NCBI GenBank assembly: GCA_963920525.1
Contig: OY986437.1
Location: forward strand, 110,290,715-110,354,714
Length of the DNA stretch: 64,000 nt
Origin: Dichetophora obliterata
Lineage: Eukaryota > Arthropoda > Insecta > Diptera > Sciomyzidae
Reading direction: 5' to 3'
The position numbers and the translations under genes are program-made. Below the pieces are notes generated by a model. That model was not told the origin of the DNA and searched no databases. It saw nothing but the letters and a program-made list of their open reading frames with translations. Of this stretch, positions 10,564-20,757 are shown piece after piece. How positions within the stretch are numbered: the stretch's first letter is position 1; each line of letters begins with the position of its first letter.

Positions 10564-11103
10564 CACTCAAAAAATTTATTAGTTAAATTTCTACGAATGT
10601 TATTAGTAAATAAAATATTTGTACATTCTACAAATATGCGTACAATATACAAAGTATTTTATTGTGACATCTTTACGAATTCATTCGTAAAATATTTCTA
10701 ATGCCTGATGTAGAATCTTCGAATAAATTTTTTTTTATATACTAATGATATTCGTAAACAAAAATAAATCAATTCGTATTAGTGCATTGTACGAATGTAC
10801 GAATTATTAGTAGAGTTTTAAAAATTGAAAAACGAAATCGTTCAGTCTTTTTTGTAGAACATCTACAGAATATAAAGAACTGTATGATTGTAAAGTGATT
10901 GTAGCCTACTAGTAGAGTGCTTGGCCCGTAAACTAAAGAGCCAAGGTTCAAACCCCAGCTAAGACAGAATTTTTTTTTAAGAATACGAATAAAATATTCG
11001 TAATATGTACTAATATACATCTTTTCGTGGCTGAAAACTACAAACAAAATTCTTAAAATGGACGCAGTTATTAGTAATAGGTTCACACAAATGTTTTTGA
11101 GTG
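10564..11103. mobile_element. 540-bp TIR element, TA duplication, with tRNA-like core
   Basis: Ends read CACTCAAAAA on both strands and TA flanks both sides (10562-10563 and 11104-11105). Joining the LINE across the insertion with one TA gives continuous coding (SKIIPIPKSC), so the boundaries are exact. The TA duplication suggests Tc1/mariner-type mobilisation. Interior is AT-rich with many ATTCGTA/TACGAAT motifs and a tRNA-like segment at 10893-10960. The central part is homologous to the middle of the hAT-like copies at 8800-9240, 23630-23990 and 40500-40700. No coding capacity. Confidence 0.85.
10893..10960 (+). repeat. tRNA-like segment with B-box, TA-flanked element copy
   Basis: GGTTCAAACCC at 10945-10955 is a good B-box match. 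The A-box region (GATTGTAGCC) is weaker than in the homologous segments. A T-run follows within 20 bp. Confidence 0.6.
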
Positions 11104-11105
11104 TA

Positions 11106-11644
11106 TAATTTTAGATATTTTCCAGCTGCTTGGAAAAATTGATGTGGTTAGGATGGTGTTGGAAATGTGGGTTATGAAAGGTAATATCGCAGGAAGAAGG
11201 GATTTTAAAAATACAGGGTAGGTCTCATCAATGCCAGTGGCATTTGATTTGATTGCCAGAATTCTCTGAAGCACTTCGCATTAATCAATGCAGCGAAACG
11301 AAAAGATTAAATTTCTACTAAGATTACCAAAGGCGTAGTGTAGGAGTCGCCGTTGACATTTGTCATTGGAATATTTATGAATTTTTTGTTAAGATCATTA
11401 ACATCAATAACGTTGCAACTACTTGTGGCATTCTTACTAATACCAAGTTTTTAATTTCGTTCCACATCTTCTTACCTCCTATTGCATTATCAAATTTTTC
11501 GCTGTAGTAACTAATTTGCAATTGTTTCGTAAGAATACCAACCTCTTTTCTTAATAATTCAAATTCCGCATACAATTCAGGAGTTTTAAACCGTTTCCAC
11601 TCTGTTGCGATCAGCTACAGCCGTTTTTATTGAGATATTGAACC
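11106..11644 (-). pseudogene. LINE ORF2 linker and N-terminal reverse transcriptase
   Basis: The frame at 11575-11375 (MYAEFELLRKEVGILTKQL ... KKMWNEIKNL) is the stretch between endonuclease and reverse transcriptase in Jockey/CR1 LINEs. The frame at 11274-11106 reads IKSNATGIDETYPVFLKS and PSSWKISKI, the first reverse transcriptase motifs. It then runs across the TA-flanked insertion into PIPKSC at 10561. Just upstream (11640-11580) WFN...TAVADRNR can be read with one frameshift, marking where the plus-strand LINE split the gene. Confidence 0.75.
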
Positions 11645-11665
11645 ACTATTTTTGTTGAAAATGTA

Positions 11666-11896
11666 TTGACTTTTATCAAACATAATAAATTGTTGAGTCA
11701 AAATGCATTTTGCTCATGCAAAAAAATAGGTAATAAACCTTCCCATGCCTCCTTTATTCTCACAGTTCCAGCTGAAGAGTTTGCAACTGTTCTAAACTCT
11801 AATTTGTGGACTGATAATATACTCGTTACAGAGTTTCAGCCTAAGAATAAGCCTAGAGGGACGACTCAAGCCGCTCGTCAATCCCAAAAAAACTGA
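11666..11896 (+). pseudogene. LINE ORF1 C-terminal part
   Basis: This 76-residue frame ends the first reading frame of the plus-strand LINE. The piece KPSHASFILTVPAEEF...NLWTDNILVTEFQPKNK matches the general form of the ORF1 C-terminus in this LINE group (a Ser/hydrophobic strand, then a Trp-containing loop and a basic tail). ORF1 proteins bind the element RNA. It starts in mid-protein because the element is 5'-truncated. It stops a few bases before ORF2 begins, the usual arrangement. Confidence 0.55.
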
Positions 11897-13200
11897 ATAG
11901 GTTATCCCTTTACTATCAAAATGTAAGGGGATTACGCTCTAAGACGCGAGACATATTTTTAATGTCTCAGAATTTCTCTGAGGATATTATCGCACTGACT
12001 GAAACTTGGTTAAACGGAAGCATTACTGACTTAGAATTGTTTGATAATAGTTTTGAAGTTTATAGAAGAGATAGACATGCTGACAATACTTCTGCTGTCG
12101 GTGGAGGTGTCTTATTAGCTGTAAGGAACTCCTTCGTTAGTTCCATTATTGTTATTCCCTGCTCTGCTAACATCGAACTTATATGCGTCAAGGTTGTACA
12201 TTGCAATTCTAATGTATATCTTATTAATGCATACGTTCCTCCTAAGAGCAGTGTAGAAGTTTATGCAAGCCTTGCGGATTGCATAGAATATGTCATAAGC
12301 ATAATTGACGTTAATGACGACATTTTATTGTTAGGTGATTTTAATCTGCCTGACTTGAAATGGGAATCTTCTGACGATGATACATATTTTTGTGCATCTA
12401 ATTCGAGGACTCGCCAAGAGCATATATTTGTTGATAATATATGTTCTGACTTACAACAAGTGAGTTGTATTTATAATAGTCATGAAAGACTTCTTGACCT
12501 GGTCTTAACTACAGAAAGTAACAATGTGATAGTTGAGAGGGCCCCTCATGTTTTGACTGCTGTTGATGAATACCATCCACCATTGAGCATATGGTACAAA
12601 TCGGACAGGGATAATATAGTAAAGTCTAACTCAATAGATAAAGTTTATGAATTCAATTTTAAAAAAGCTGACTTTTTGAAGTTGAATCTTTTACTTCAAA
12701 GTAAACTTCATGTTATTTTAGAATATGTTAATAATAACACTCTTGATGATTCAATTAATTTTTTTATATGGAAATCTTTGCTATGTTTTCTCTGTCCGTG
12801 CCATATAGCCTCAAATTTACGAAAAATTGTGCTTACCCCTGGTACACAAAGGAGTTAAAGATTCTTCGCAACAGCAAGAATAGGGCATGGAAAAAATATG
12901 TCTGTAGCTTAGACTAGAATGACCTAGAAATCTACAAGCGTTTGTTTCTGGACTTTGAAAATTGCTCAGCTACCTTATATAAAAACTATTTGGACAGTAC
13001 TAAGCTGAGAATATTGTCTGATCCGAAGAAATTCTGGGGTTTCATAAACACCAAAAAAATCTGATGGATTCCCTTCATCATTTAAAACCTCTGACGGATT
13101 TACTGACGATCCTGTCGTAATTTGTGGTCTATTTGCCAATCTCTTTAAAGAGTCATTTTGTTTAGACTCTTTTAATCCTGATGAAGAGTACTTTGAATAT
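11897..13200 (+). pseudogene. LINE ORF2 endonuclease domain and linker
   Basis: The main frame (11962-12858, 298 residues) is an APE-type endonuclease that nicks the target DNA. Visible motifs: ALTETWLN (catalytic Glu), GGGVLLAVRN, YVPPKSSVEVY, LLGDFNLPDLKW (catalytic Asp) and VDEYHPPLSI at the C-terminal active-site strand. The start of the domain (YYQNVRGLRSK) lies just upstream of the Met at 11962. After 12858 the linker to the reverse transcriptase is frameshifted but still readable (a RNSKNRAWKKY-like stretch and LSDPKKFWGFI). Confidence 0.8.
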
Positions 13201-13785
13201 ATGAACTCTACACCCAGGGTTTCGTTGGATTATATATCCTTTACTTCAGAGGATATTTTAAAGTATATTGGATTGATCGATGAGGATTTTAATGCTGGAC
13301 CTGACGGAATTCCTGCCGCAGTGTTAACACGATGTGGTTTCGTTCTAAGTCAACCACTGTCCATGTTATTCAATAAATCAATTAGCGAAAGTATTTTTCC
13401 ACTTTTTTGGAAAAAATCTTTTATAGGTCCTATCTATAAAAAAGGTTGTAAGAACGATATAAACAACTACAGGCCTATCGCGAAACTCTCGTCGATTCCA
13501 AAACTTTTTGAGCGCCTCGTGTATGATCGTGTGAAGATTCACTGTGGGAAGGTCATGACAACTCGTCAGCATGGATTTGTTACTGGCAGATCCACTGTGT
13601 CTAATCTCCTCGATTTTACAACGTTTTGCTTAAATTCATTTTATTCAGGTAACCAGGTCGACTGTATTTACACTGATTTTAGTAAAGCATTTGATAAACT
13701 GCCACACAACTTAATTCTATTTAAACTAAAGTTAATGGGTTTTCCACAATTTTTTGTAAGCTGGATTCAATCGTATCTGACAGAG
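13201..13785 (+). pseudogene. LINE reverse transcriptase, first half
   Basis: Contains GPDGIPAAVLTRCG, FWKKSFIGPIYKKGCKNDIN, NYRPIAKLSSIPKLFERLV and CIYTDFSKAFDKLPHNL, the early reverse transcriptase motifs including the first catalytic Asp. The frame runs into the LTR element at 13790 in the phrase SYLTER. Joining to 16614 with one CGAT copy continues SYLTERSYQIRFRG without a break. Confidence 0.85.
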
Positions 13786-13863
13786 CGATTGTAACGGAGG
13801 CGAAATTTGGAGTCAACATGGACTAACAACGATTAAAATTTTTTCTTTTCTTACTGAGTTCAT

Positions 13864-13881
13864 GCCCCACGTTGGGCGCCA
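13864..13881 (-). promoter_or_regulatory. Primer-binding site for tRNA-Lys
   Basis: On the minus strand the sequence TGGCGCCCAACGTGGGGC is complementary over 18 bases to the 3' end of fly tRNA-Lys(CUU) including CCA, as I recall that tRNA. It lies 3 bp after the TTACA end of the LTR, the normal position for minus-strand priming. Confidence 0.85.
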
Positions 13882-16242
13882 ATTTGTAACGGATTCGAAG
13901 ATTTACCGGACACCGTAAGACGTTAAAATTCAAAAATAAATTTTAATTTCAAAATTTTAAAATTTTGGTTGTTGTGGAGCGGTGCTACCATCTCTGCGAG
14001 AGGGCGGCCCTGTGCATTTTAGCTTGAGGGCGCCTTTTTACAGCGCCCCTGGTTCTCGATGACCAGTATTAAAAGGCCGCTCACTCACAGAGGCGGTACC
14101 ATCGCCCCGGTCCAGTGACCCGCGGACACTAGGTTGGCCACGGCTGCACGTGCTAGTTAGCCATTGCTAGCAGTTCGGTGAGATGTGGGGTGGGGTCTTG
14201 TGGCCGTCCACGTGTACCCTTGCCGTACAAATGTCACGTGCATACGTCATCGGCACGTCGGTGATTCCAAATCAAAAATACCAAAAAAAAATTTTTTTCT
14301 GAAACTAGAAAATATCAATCAAGTAAAACAAATATAAAAAGAAATACAGGAAACCTTTTGGGCACCCCTGGCCCAATCATCCAACACCTACTCTTTGAGC
14401 TCTGGTGGACGAGCTCGGCCCACACTTTTCCCACCCTTCCGTGAGGGTTCAGGGGCTAAATATAACAAAAACCCTCCCAATAGCAAACATCTTCTCCCCC
14501 TGACCAAAATAAATAAACCCTTTAACAAATCATTTTATAACAGAATTTAATTTAATTTTAAGTACATGTAGAAAATTCAAGTAGACTTAAAAAACAAAGG
14601 TATACAACTAAGCATCTTACGTATTAAATATTTGTAAACTGTAATATATAATATTACAAAGTTTAATGTTTTTCGCATTGCTTTCAATTTAACACTTTTA
14701 AATGTTATCAATAAAAACGACACTTATTAATTTATATCATTAAGGCTTTTAGCTAAATACAAAATCATTTTCAGTTATGTAAGCCGCATTAAAATTTAAT
14801 GTTTAAATTTAGTAGTTTACCTAACTATAATTAAACAATGACGTACGAGCACTTTGTGTGTACTTTCAATGCATGCATTAAGAGTTTTTTTACAAAGCAA
14901 GTTCAGTTATAATTCAAGGAATATTTATAAAAAAAAACGTAAAATACACAAATAAATCAATATTCATAAAAAAAATGTTTACTTTAACTTTACTTTTCAG
15001 TGCCGTCGCATGTTTATGCAATGCTTAATATCTAAGTTACATCGAGAAAAAAAATAAATGGATACAATTTGTATTTAGTTATACATTTAATGTGTGATTT
15101 TTTTATACTGAAATTTCATTTCGATTAACGCTGAATTATTTGTTATAAAAAAATTTTTAATACAAATGTAAAATTTTTCGATTTTTATTTGTTATTTGAA
15201 AAAGCTACGCTTGTAAGTCTTTAACTGCTTTTATAAATTAGAAATTTTTATTGTTTATTAACTTAAATCAGTACATTTATGGCTAGCATACAAAACAAAC
15301 CAATTGAGTTGATGTTCTTTTTTGTTGGAAAACTGAACAATTTCAGACAGAAATTTGTTCAAGTTTAAGTGTGGCTTAAAGATTTTATGTGGCAACACTT
15401 AACGCGAGCCCCTTTCACCAATTTGTCATCGTGACACGTCCCAGAATTTCCAAAGCAAAAATTGGGCCAGCTTGTTAGAATTTCACTTTTCATAAATCTT
15501 CTCAAATTTTTGCGAAGAACAATCCACGTTAATAACATAGACGCAACAGTTATACAAAGTTAGCATCAATTTAAAACTGTCAAACTGCACAAACTTATTC
15601 TGCAGTATTTGCATATAAGACAATATCTGCCTTATATTTAAAGTTATTACTAAGCAGTCATTATTCAAGAAGCCATTACTGCTTTAACGTAGCTCAATAT
15701 TTTACAATCAGTTTCTTCACTTGATTACTTTTTGTGCACTATGAAACTCGGCCTGCCCTCAACGCCTTACACATAACCACAAAAGTGTGAAGAACAAACG
15801 GGCTGCCAGCTACAAACTCGGAAGAGTTAAATATAAGCGCGATATTTATAACTCATAAAATTATATTATGTTAACGCTGCGATCAAAATAATGCGTATTT
15901 TTCACGGTTTTTTGGGTGTTTAAATATAATCACGTTTACAGAAAATACGCAGCAACATCTTTCCGCCGCTTTCAACTTTTTCCTCTACCGCGTGTTTTCT
16001 GGCCAATCTCAATGCCTTTTGTCACACAAGTAGCTTTCTTCCGGGCGTTTGCACTATGCAAGTGTACGATACAACTTTGTAACTCATACTCGCTGTGTGA
16101 CACAATGATTGAGACACAACTGGCAAAAGACACCTTGGCAGAATCTTCCAAGCAATTAACTCGGGTTGGCAAAAGATGTCAGCCGGCAAATTTACAAGTG
16201 TGTCAGCTGTCAAGTCTGCAAGAGAAAACAACTTTGAAAACC

Positions 16243-16386
16243 TGTCAGCTGTCACAATTGAAAATATGTCAGCTGTCACAATTGAAAATATGTCAGCTGT
16301 CACAATTGAAAATATGTCAGCTGTCACAATTGAAAATATGTCAGCTGTCACAATTGAAAATATGTCAGTTGTCACAATTGAAAATA
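16243..16386. repeat. 24-bp minisatellite, six units
   Basis: Six tandem 24-bp units start at 16243, 16267, 16291, 16315, 16339 and 16363. Each begins TGTCAGCTGTCACAATTG; the sixth has one change (CAGTTG). The unit contains two palindromes, CAGCTG and CAATTG. A degraded half unit precedes at 16201. Because 24 is a multiple of three, both strands stay open through the array, producing spurious repetitive frames. It sits within the LTR. Confidence 0.95.
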
Positions 16387-16613
16387 TCACGGTCAAATAA
16401 CACCTTGCCGCCGTTACGAGTTAGGGTCGTTCACGATGCTGCGCATTTGATAATACCTTGTGTATTTTGAAACAAATACAAGGCAGTATCAAAGGTATGT
16501 TCACGCTAAGTAGTAAAGAGTAAAAATGTTATACTACAATGATATGACAAATACACCACATCGCGAACAACCCCAAAAACGCAAAAAGGTGCGATTTGGT
16601 GCCGTTACACGAT

Positions 16614-17588
16614 CTTATCAAATACGATTTCGAGGCGTATTGTCAGCTGAATTTATTGCTGAATCAGGTGTTCCTCAAGGTAGCCACCTTGGTCCACTTC
16701 TGTTTATTTTAGCCATTAATGATGTTACCCACATCATCAAACACTCTCATCTACTTATCTATGCAGATGAAATGAAAATATACAGAACAATAGATGCTAA
16801 AGACAATTCAGATGTGCTCCAGTCTGATTAAAAATCCTTTGAAATTTGGTGTTCTAAAAACAATATGTTTCTAAATCCAGATAAATGCCAAACTATGACC
16901 TTTTCACGAAAAAGGAATAATTTAATTTTTGATTATAAGATAAAAGATACTGCATTAAGTCGTGTAGATGCTGTCAAAGATCTGGGTATATGCATGGATT
17001 CTAAGCTATCGTTTAACGTTCATATTGATTACATTTGTAAAAAAGCATCTTCTATGCTCGGGTTTATGAAACGCTGGGCCAAAGAATTTAATAGTATGAT
17101 CACAACTACAACGCTGTATTATGCAATTGTGCGACCTCACTTAGAGTATGCAAGTCAAGTTTGGTCCCCTAGTTACAATGTACATGTTGAACGTATAGAG
17201 AGAATCCAAAAACGTTTTGTTCGGTTTGCTCTAAGGGGCTTGCTCTAAGTGCAACTGACACTTTAAACCTTCCTCCTTATAAGGATCGTTTAAAACTATT
17301 AAAAATTCAATCTTTGAATGAGAGAAGGAAGTCTGCAGATATCGTCTATTTACACCAACTCATAACTGGTGTATTCGATTCACCAGAACTCCTAACTCTT
17401 ATAAATTTTAACACTAACCGTAGAAGCAGTAGAAATGCTAACAATTTAATTTACTTACCTTTTAGTAGAACAAATTATATGGCTACTGCTCCTTTACATC
17501 GCATGAGTACCTTTGTTAACAACTGTAGCTTTTTTGATGTTAACTTATCGAAAGGTCAACTCAAAAGTAGATTGAAAACTAATGTATG
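16614..17588 (+). pseudogene. LINE reverse transcriptase, second half, and C-terminus
   Basis: The first frame (to 16830) has RFRGVLSAEF, SGVPQGSHLGPLLF and LLIYADEMKIY. The catalytic box reads YADE where YADD is expected, so the enzyme is probably dead. After a stop the next frame (16865-17248) has NPDKCQTMTFSRK, VKDLGICMDSKLSF and YAIVRPHLEYASQVWSP, followed by IQKRFVRFAL. The last frame (17314-17589) ends the protein (LRMST-like RRSSRNAN ... LKTNV). The order and spacing are normal for Jockey/CR1 ORF2. Confidence 0.85.
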
Positions 17589-17712
17589 ATTAGATCTATG
17601 TGAACGCATGGTTAGTTGTTATGTCTTGTGTTGTCCCTGAGCCCAACCCATATTATGGTGGGTAAATTTTTCTCACTTTGGATTGTTTTGGACCACTCTT
17701 ATCAATATCATT

Positions 17713-18035
17713 AAGGCTATTCACGGTGTGAGCGTACTTTTAACAAATCGTATTTATAGCATTTGTTATTGTTCAAACTGTGAGCACCTCGCCATGTGAC
17801 TGTCGTATAAAAAGATTGTGCAACCCTGTGATGTATGTGATTATGCGGCTGTAGACAGAGCATAAAAATAAGAGGTACAAAAAACACGTCCAAGGGCTGC
17901 TTTTATTTACGCGTGCCTGCGTATTTTCATTTGTATGCAAAACAATAACGAAGCAAAATACGCTTTCGTAAATTGGCGTACAAATAGCAGATCGAACAAA
18001 CGGCAGACCAGCGTATTCGAACTGTGAATGGCCTT
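17713..18035. mobile_element. 323-bp MITE with AAGGCYATTCAC ends
   Basis: The left end is AAGGCTATTCAC and the right end, on the minus strand, AAGGCCATTCAC. ATT flanks both sides (17710-17712 and 18036-18038). The second copy of this LINE tail (48602-48700) has ATATCATTGAGAT without the insert, so the empty site is directly visible. A 3-bp duplication suggests a PIF/Harbinger-like element although the target is ATT, not the usual TWA. Confidence 0.8.
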
Positions 18036-18289
18036 ATTGAGATGTTTTAATGTTATTTGGGCTGGTTCTTAAGATGATCTAATGCGGAGAAAGTGCGAAA
18101 AAGCTGTAGTAGCTGAACTCTATTGTTATTGCATGTTTTACTATGTTTAAAAAAAAAGTTATATGTTTAATTTTAATGGGCACAGATTCATCGAAAAGCA
18201 TTCTTAAATTATGTTAACAAAAATTTTACCTGATCTTCTACTTACTGATGGTATGCCAAAGACTCCAATTAATATTGTTTACTTTTTGA

Positions 18290-19102
18290 TTGAGTTATGT
18301 CTAGTCAATATGTCTGAAGTTACGACAGCTAAATGAGGTTGAAGTTTTATTTAATTGGAAATCATATGCTGAGAAGATGAGATCATGTTTAAAAAATACG
18401 AGTACTTCTAATTGATCATAGAGAAAAACTTTGGCTATGTCGCTTACAAAGAAAAGATCTAGTAAGGTTATTATTCGTGGTAGTGAAGTAGGTTTGGCAT
18501 AGAGGTATTAACCGAAAAGAGGCCTAAGGTCTGCATGTTATCTGTTAGGTTTTTTTTTCAAACAGCACGTTGCTATTGAAGGTGCCTGCAATAATAATAT
18601 TCGAAAACGGAAATGATATATTCTCAATTGTACTAAGAAGTAGCGTATTGTCCAAGGATCGGTTGGGACGATAAACACAGTCAATGAGCGTTTTATTATC
18701 ACCACTTGCTATTGAGACAAAAACATATTCAATTGGACTATCTATATCGGATTTGCATACAAGTTTGCATGAAATGTTATTTCGCACATAAATTGCAGCT
18801 CCACCAATATATGCAGAAAAAATTCTGAAGCCGTCCAAGTGAAATAGTGCGTTAGGCATTTCAACATTAAACCAAGTCTCGGGTATGAAAATTACATCTT
18901 TACTAGAACCCACGAAAATATACCTAAATTCATCGATTTTATTTATTAAGCTTTGTGCATTAATGTGGCATACCTTTAGCCCGTTGCGCATTTTAAAGAG
19001 AATGCGAATAAGATTTAAAATATTGTCTTCGGAACTGTAAGCATTGTTATCAAGAGTGACCATTATAATTATAGGAGCAGAAATTATTATCTTCGTGTGC
19101 AA
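18290..19102 (-). pseudogene. LINE ORF2 endonuclease domain (minus-strand LINE)
   Basis: The 185-residue frame contains LKVCHINAQSLINKIDEFRY (domain start), FIPETWFN (catalytic Glu), GGAAIYVRNNI and SNIIIAGTFNSN where GDFN is usual, so an active-site Asp is lost. Beyond the stop near 18545 the domain can be followed with frameshifts (TLLDLFFVSDIAKVFLYDQL and SKHDLIF-like) to about 18290. This is the 5' portion of the LINE whose remainder starts at 11644. Confidence 0.8.
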
Positions 19103-19110
19103 TATTTGAA

Positions 19111-19500
19111 AATTGTTGCAATGGAAAAATTAAAGCAATTTTAAGAAATTTAAAAATATTGACTTTAAATATATAATAAAAAAGAATGTTATGCTATCAG
19201 GGGCGTCCCAAGGCATTTTGGAAGTACAGGCAAGATATAATTTTGGCGCCCTTAACAACTTATCGAAAAAACTAAAATATATTTTTAAACAATATCAATC
19301 CTATTTTATTACACAATAATAAACATATTTTTGCTAAATCAATTCAAATAAATGCACTTAAATATATAACTCGTTTTTAAAATATATTAAGTGTAAAAAA
19401 AATCGCAGAAACACATAATTTAGTAACATAAATAAAAACTCAAAAACTCATTTTATTTAAAATGGATAACAAAAAGCCATAAAAAATTAGATCATAAATA
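19111..19500. other. AT-rich; lone hAT-like terminus at 19198
   Basis: CAGGGGCGTCCCAAGGC at 19198 looks like a hAT-type terminus. I found no matching opposite end or 8-bp duplication of the preceding TATGCTAT. The rest is AT-rich with no gene. Confidence 0.35.
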
Positions 19501-19502
19501 TA

Positions 19503-20110
19503 AAGGGTGATTTTTTAAGCGTTTGCTTTTTGAAAATTGAAAAAGGACAGAAAATTTGCAATAGTAAATGAAATATTTATTTGGAACGATACATCAATGC
19601 CTGCCATTTACTTTCTAAAGATTATTTCAGGAAAATGTTGCCCGAGGCTACACCTGAGGTGGTCCATCCGTAAGTTAAAATTTTGGAATACTTTTTCCAG
19701 CATCACACCGGTATCCGGTATCTCATCAATGGAAACTGTAATGTTGTCTACCAGGGCTGAAACGGTAGCTAGCTTGTCCCTGTACACGAAAGACTTCACG
19801 TAGCCCCACAAAAAATAGTCTAGTGGGGTCAAACTGCATGATCTTGGCGGCCAATGAACCGCACCAAAACGTCAGATTTATTGCGCATCAAACTCTCTTC
19901 TTAATAGGTCCATGGTGTCACATGCCACGTGGCATGTGGCATCGTCTTGTTAAAACCACATGTCCAGTTCTTCCATTTCGGGCAAAAAAAAGTTGGTTAT
20001 CATTACACGGCACCTTGCTCTATGACTGCAACGGTGGGGTTTTCATTATTTTTTTAAAAATACCGTCCAATGATGCCACCGTATGAAAAACCGCACCAAA
20101 TGATGCATTT
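19503..20110 (-). pseudogene. mariner (DD41D-type) transposase 3' part, truncated
   Basis: The frame at 19832-19608 reads TPLDYFLWGYVKSFVYRD ... LEKVFQNFNLRMDHLR, the end of a rosa-type transposase including the last catalytic Asp. Upstream, with frameshifts, the second motif can be read (a QDDATCHAT-like stretch near 19950). The DNA-binding half is missing. The element's terminal repeat AAGGGTGATTTTTTAAG is present at 19503 next to TA. The terminus differs from that of the mariner at 2055, so this is another subfamily. Confidence 0.75.
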
Positions 20111-20666
20111 TTCAAGGCGAAAAAAAGTAAAGTTTCAACAGCTATAACTTTTTTAATCCTAGTTTTGGTTTTTGTAATTTTTTTCAAAAATTAGCTAAAG
20201 ACTATGCTATAGCACCCTATGCTATTTTTTGTATTTGTAATAAGTGTTGTTTCAGAAAATACTTCAACAACACTTCATTGCAATTTTTTCAATTTAGGAC
20301 TTATACGATTTTTTTTTTTACTGAAACAAATATCATTTTTTCGAAAACTGAAATATGACAACTGTGTCACTTTTTTATCCGATTTTTTATGATGGATAAC
20401 TCATTTTAAAGAACAATTACATAAAAAATATACCAGTTATATACCAGCATACCAGTTTTTTTAAAAAACTTACTTCAAGAGATGTTTTTATTACTTCTTT
20501 GATCAAATATTAGGAAAAAATTTTGTAAAACGCTTTTCCATTTATTAGGCTCTTAATCGAGTTCTTAAAGCTTATCAATCGGCTTGAAACTTTATAAATT
20601 TTAGTTTTATATCAAATCGACTATTTTTAGCCTATGGCGTCAACAATTTGAGCAAACATTTAATAA
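20111..20666. other. No gene; AT-rich
   Basis: T-rich and A-rich runs only. Repeated phrases such as TATGCTATA near 20200 have no larger order. Confidence 0.5.
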
Positions 20667-20757
20667 ACATATAAAAAATACCTTTTTAATGTACCGATAT
20701 CAAAAACTATCGATATTTTTATCGAAACCCCTTGGGTTAATCCTGGCTACGGGCCTG
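20667..20757 (-). repeat. Dispersed terminal repeat with TATCGATA core, copy 2
   Basis: Homologous to 897-995. On the minus strand it begins CAGGCCCGTAGCCAGG, then has CCCAAGGGG and two CGATA-containing motifs. This copy has the cleaner hAT-like terminus. No partner end was identified. Confidence 0.45.

Larger units (their letters stand above)
13790..16609 (-). mobile_element. tRNA-Lys-primed LTR retrotransposon relic, minus strand
   Basis: The insert starts TGTAACGG and ends CCGTTACA, with CGAT duplicated on both sides (13786-13789 and 16610-16613), a 4-bp target duplication typical of Ty3/gypsy-type insertions. Read on the minus strand, sequence from 16609 down to 13885 also begins TGTAACGG and ends CCGTTACA and is followed after 3 bp by a primer-binding site, so it is a long LTR or an LTR carrying extra insertions. 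Only about 75 bp follow the primer site before the second end. No gag or pol is present, so most of the element was deleted. A GC-richer block at 13975-14280 and a 24-bp minisatellite (16243-16386) lie in the LTR. Confidence 0.75.
11645..18132 (+). mobile_element. Jockey/CR1-like LINE, plus strand, 5'-truncated, split twice
   Basis: In order it holds the end of ORF1 (11666-11896), endonuclease (from about 11900), the first half of the reverse transcriptase (13201-13785), the second half (16614-17588) and a 3' UTR to about 18132. An LTR element (13790-16609) and a 323-bp MITE (17713-18035) are nested in it. The last ~100 bp recur in inverse orientation at 48602-48700, which fixes the 3' end near CTCTATTGTTA. 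It lies inside the minus-strand LINE; a clear target duplication was not found. Confidence 0.8.
6625..19110 (-). mobile_element. Jockey/CR1-like LINE, minus strand, split by three insertions
   Basis: Pieces of a single ORF2 lie in order on the minus strand: endonuclease (19102-18290), linker and N-terminal reverse transcriptase (11640-11106), reverse transcriptase core (10561-9863) and C-terminal region (7323-6893). The 3' end is a (TACAAATACAAA)-like tail at 6625-6660. Three insertions interrupt it: a plus-strand LINE (about 11645-18132), a 540-bp TA-flanked element (10564-11103) and a hAT-like element (7324-9854). Removing the second restores an uninterrupted frame, and removing the third recreates YGCE across the junction, so this is one element and not a collection of fragments. 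Confidence 0.8.

Noticed and set aside
16022..16470. Repetitive open frames on both strands (MSAVTIEN-like and CQLSQLKI-like)
   Set aside because: They are produced by the 24-bp minisatellite, whose unit length is a multiple of three.
19198..20757. A single hAT element from CAGGGGCGTCC to the CAGG end at 20757
   Set aside because: The two ends differ after the first bases and the flanks are not duplicated.
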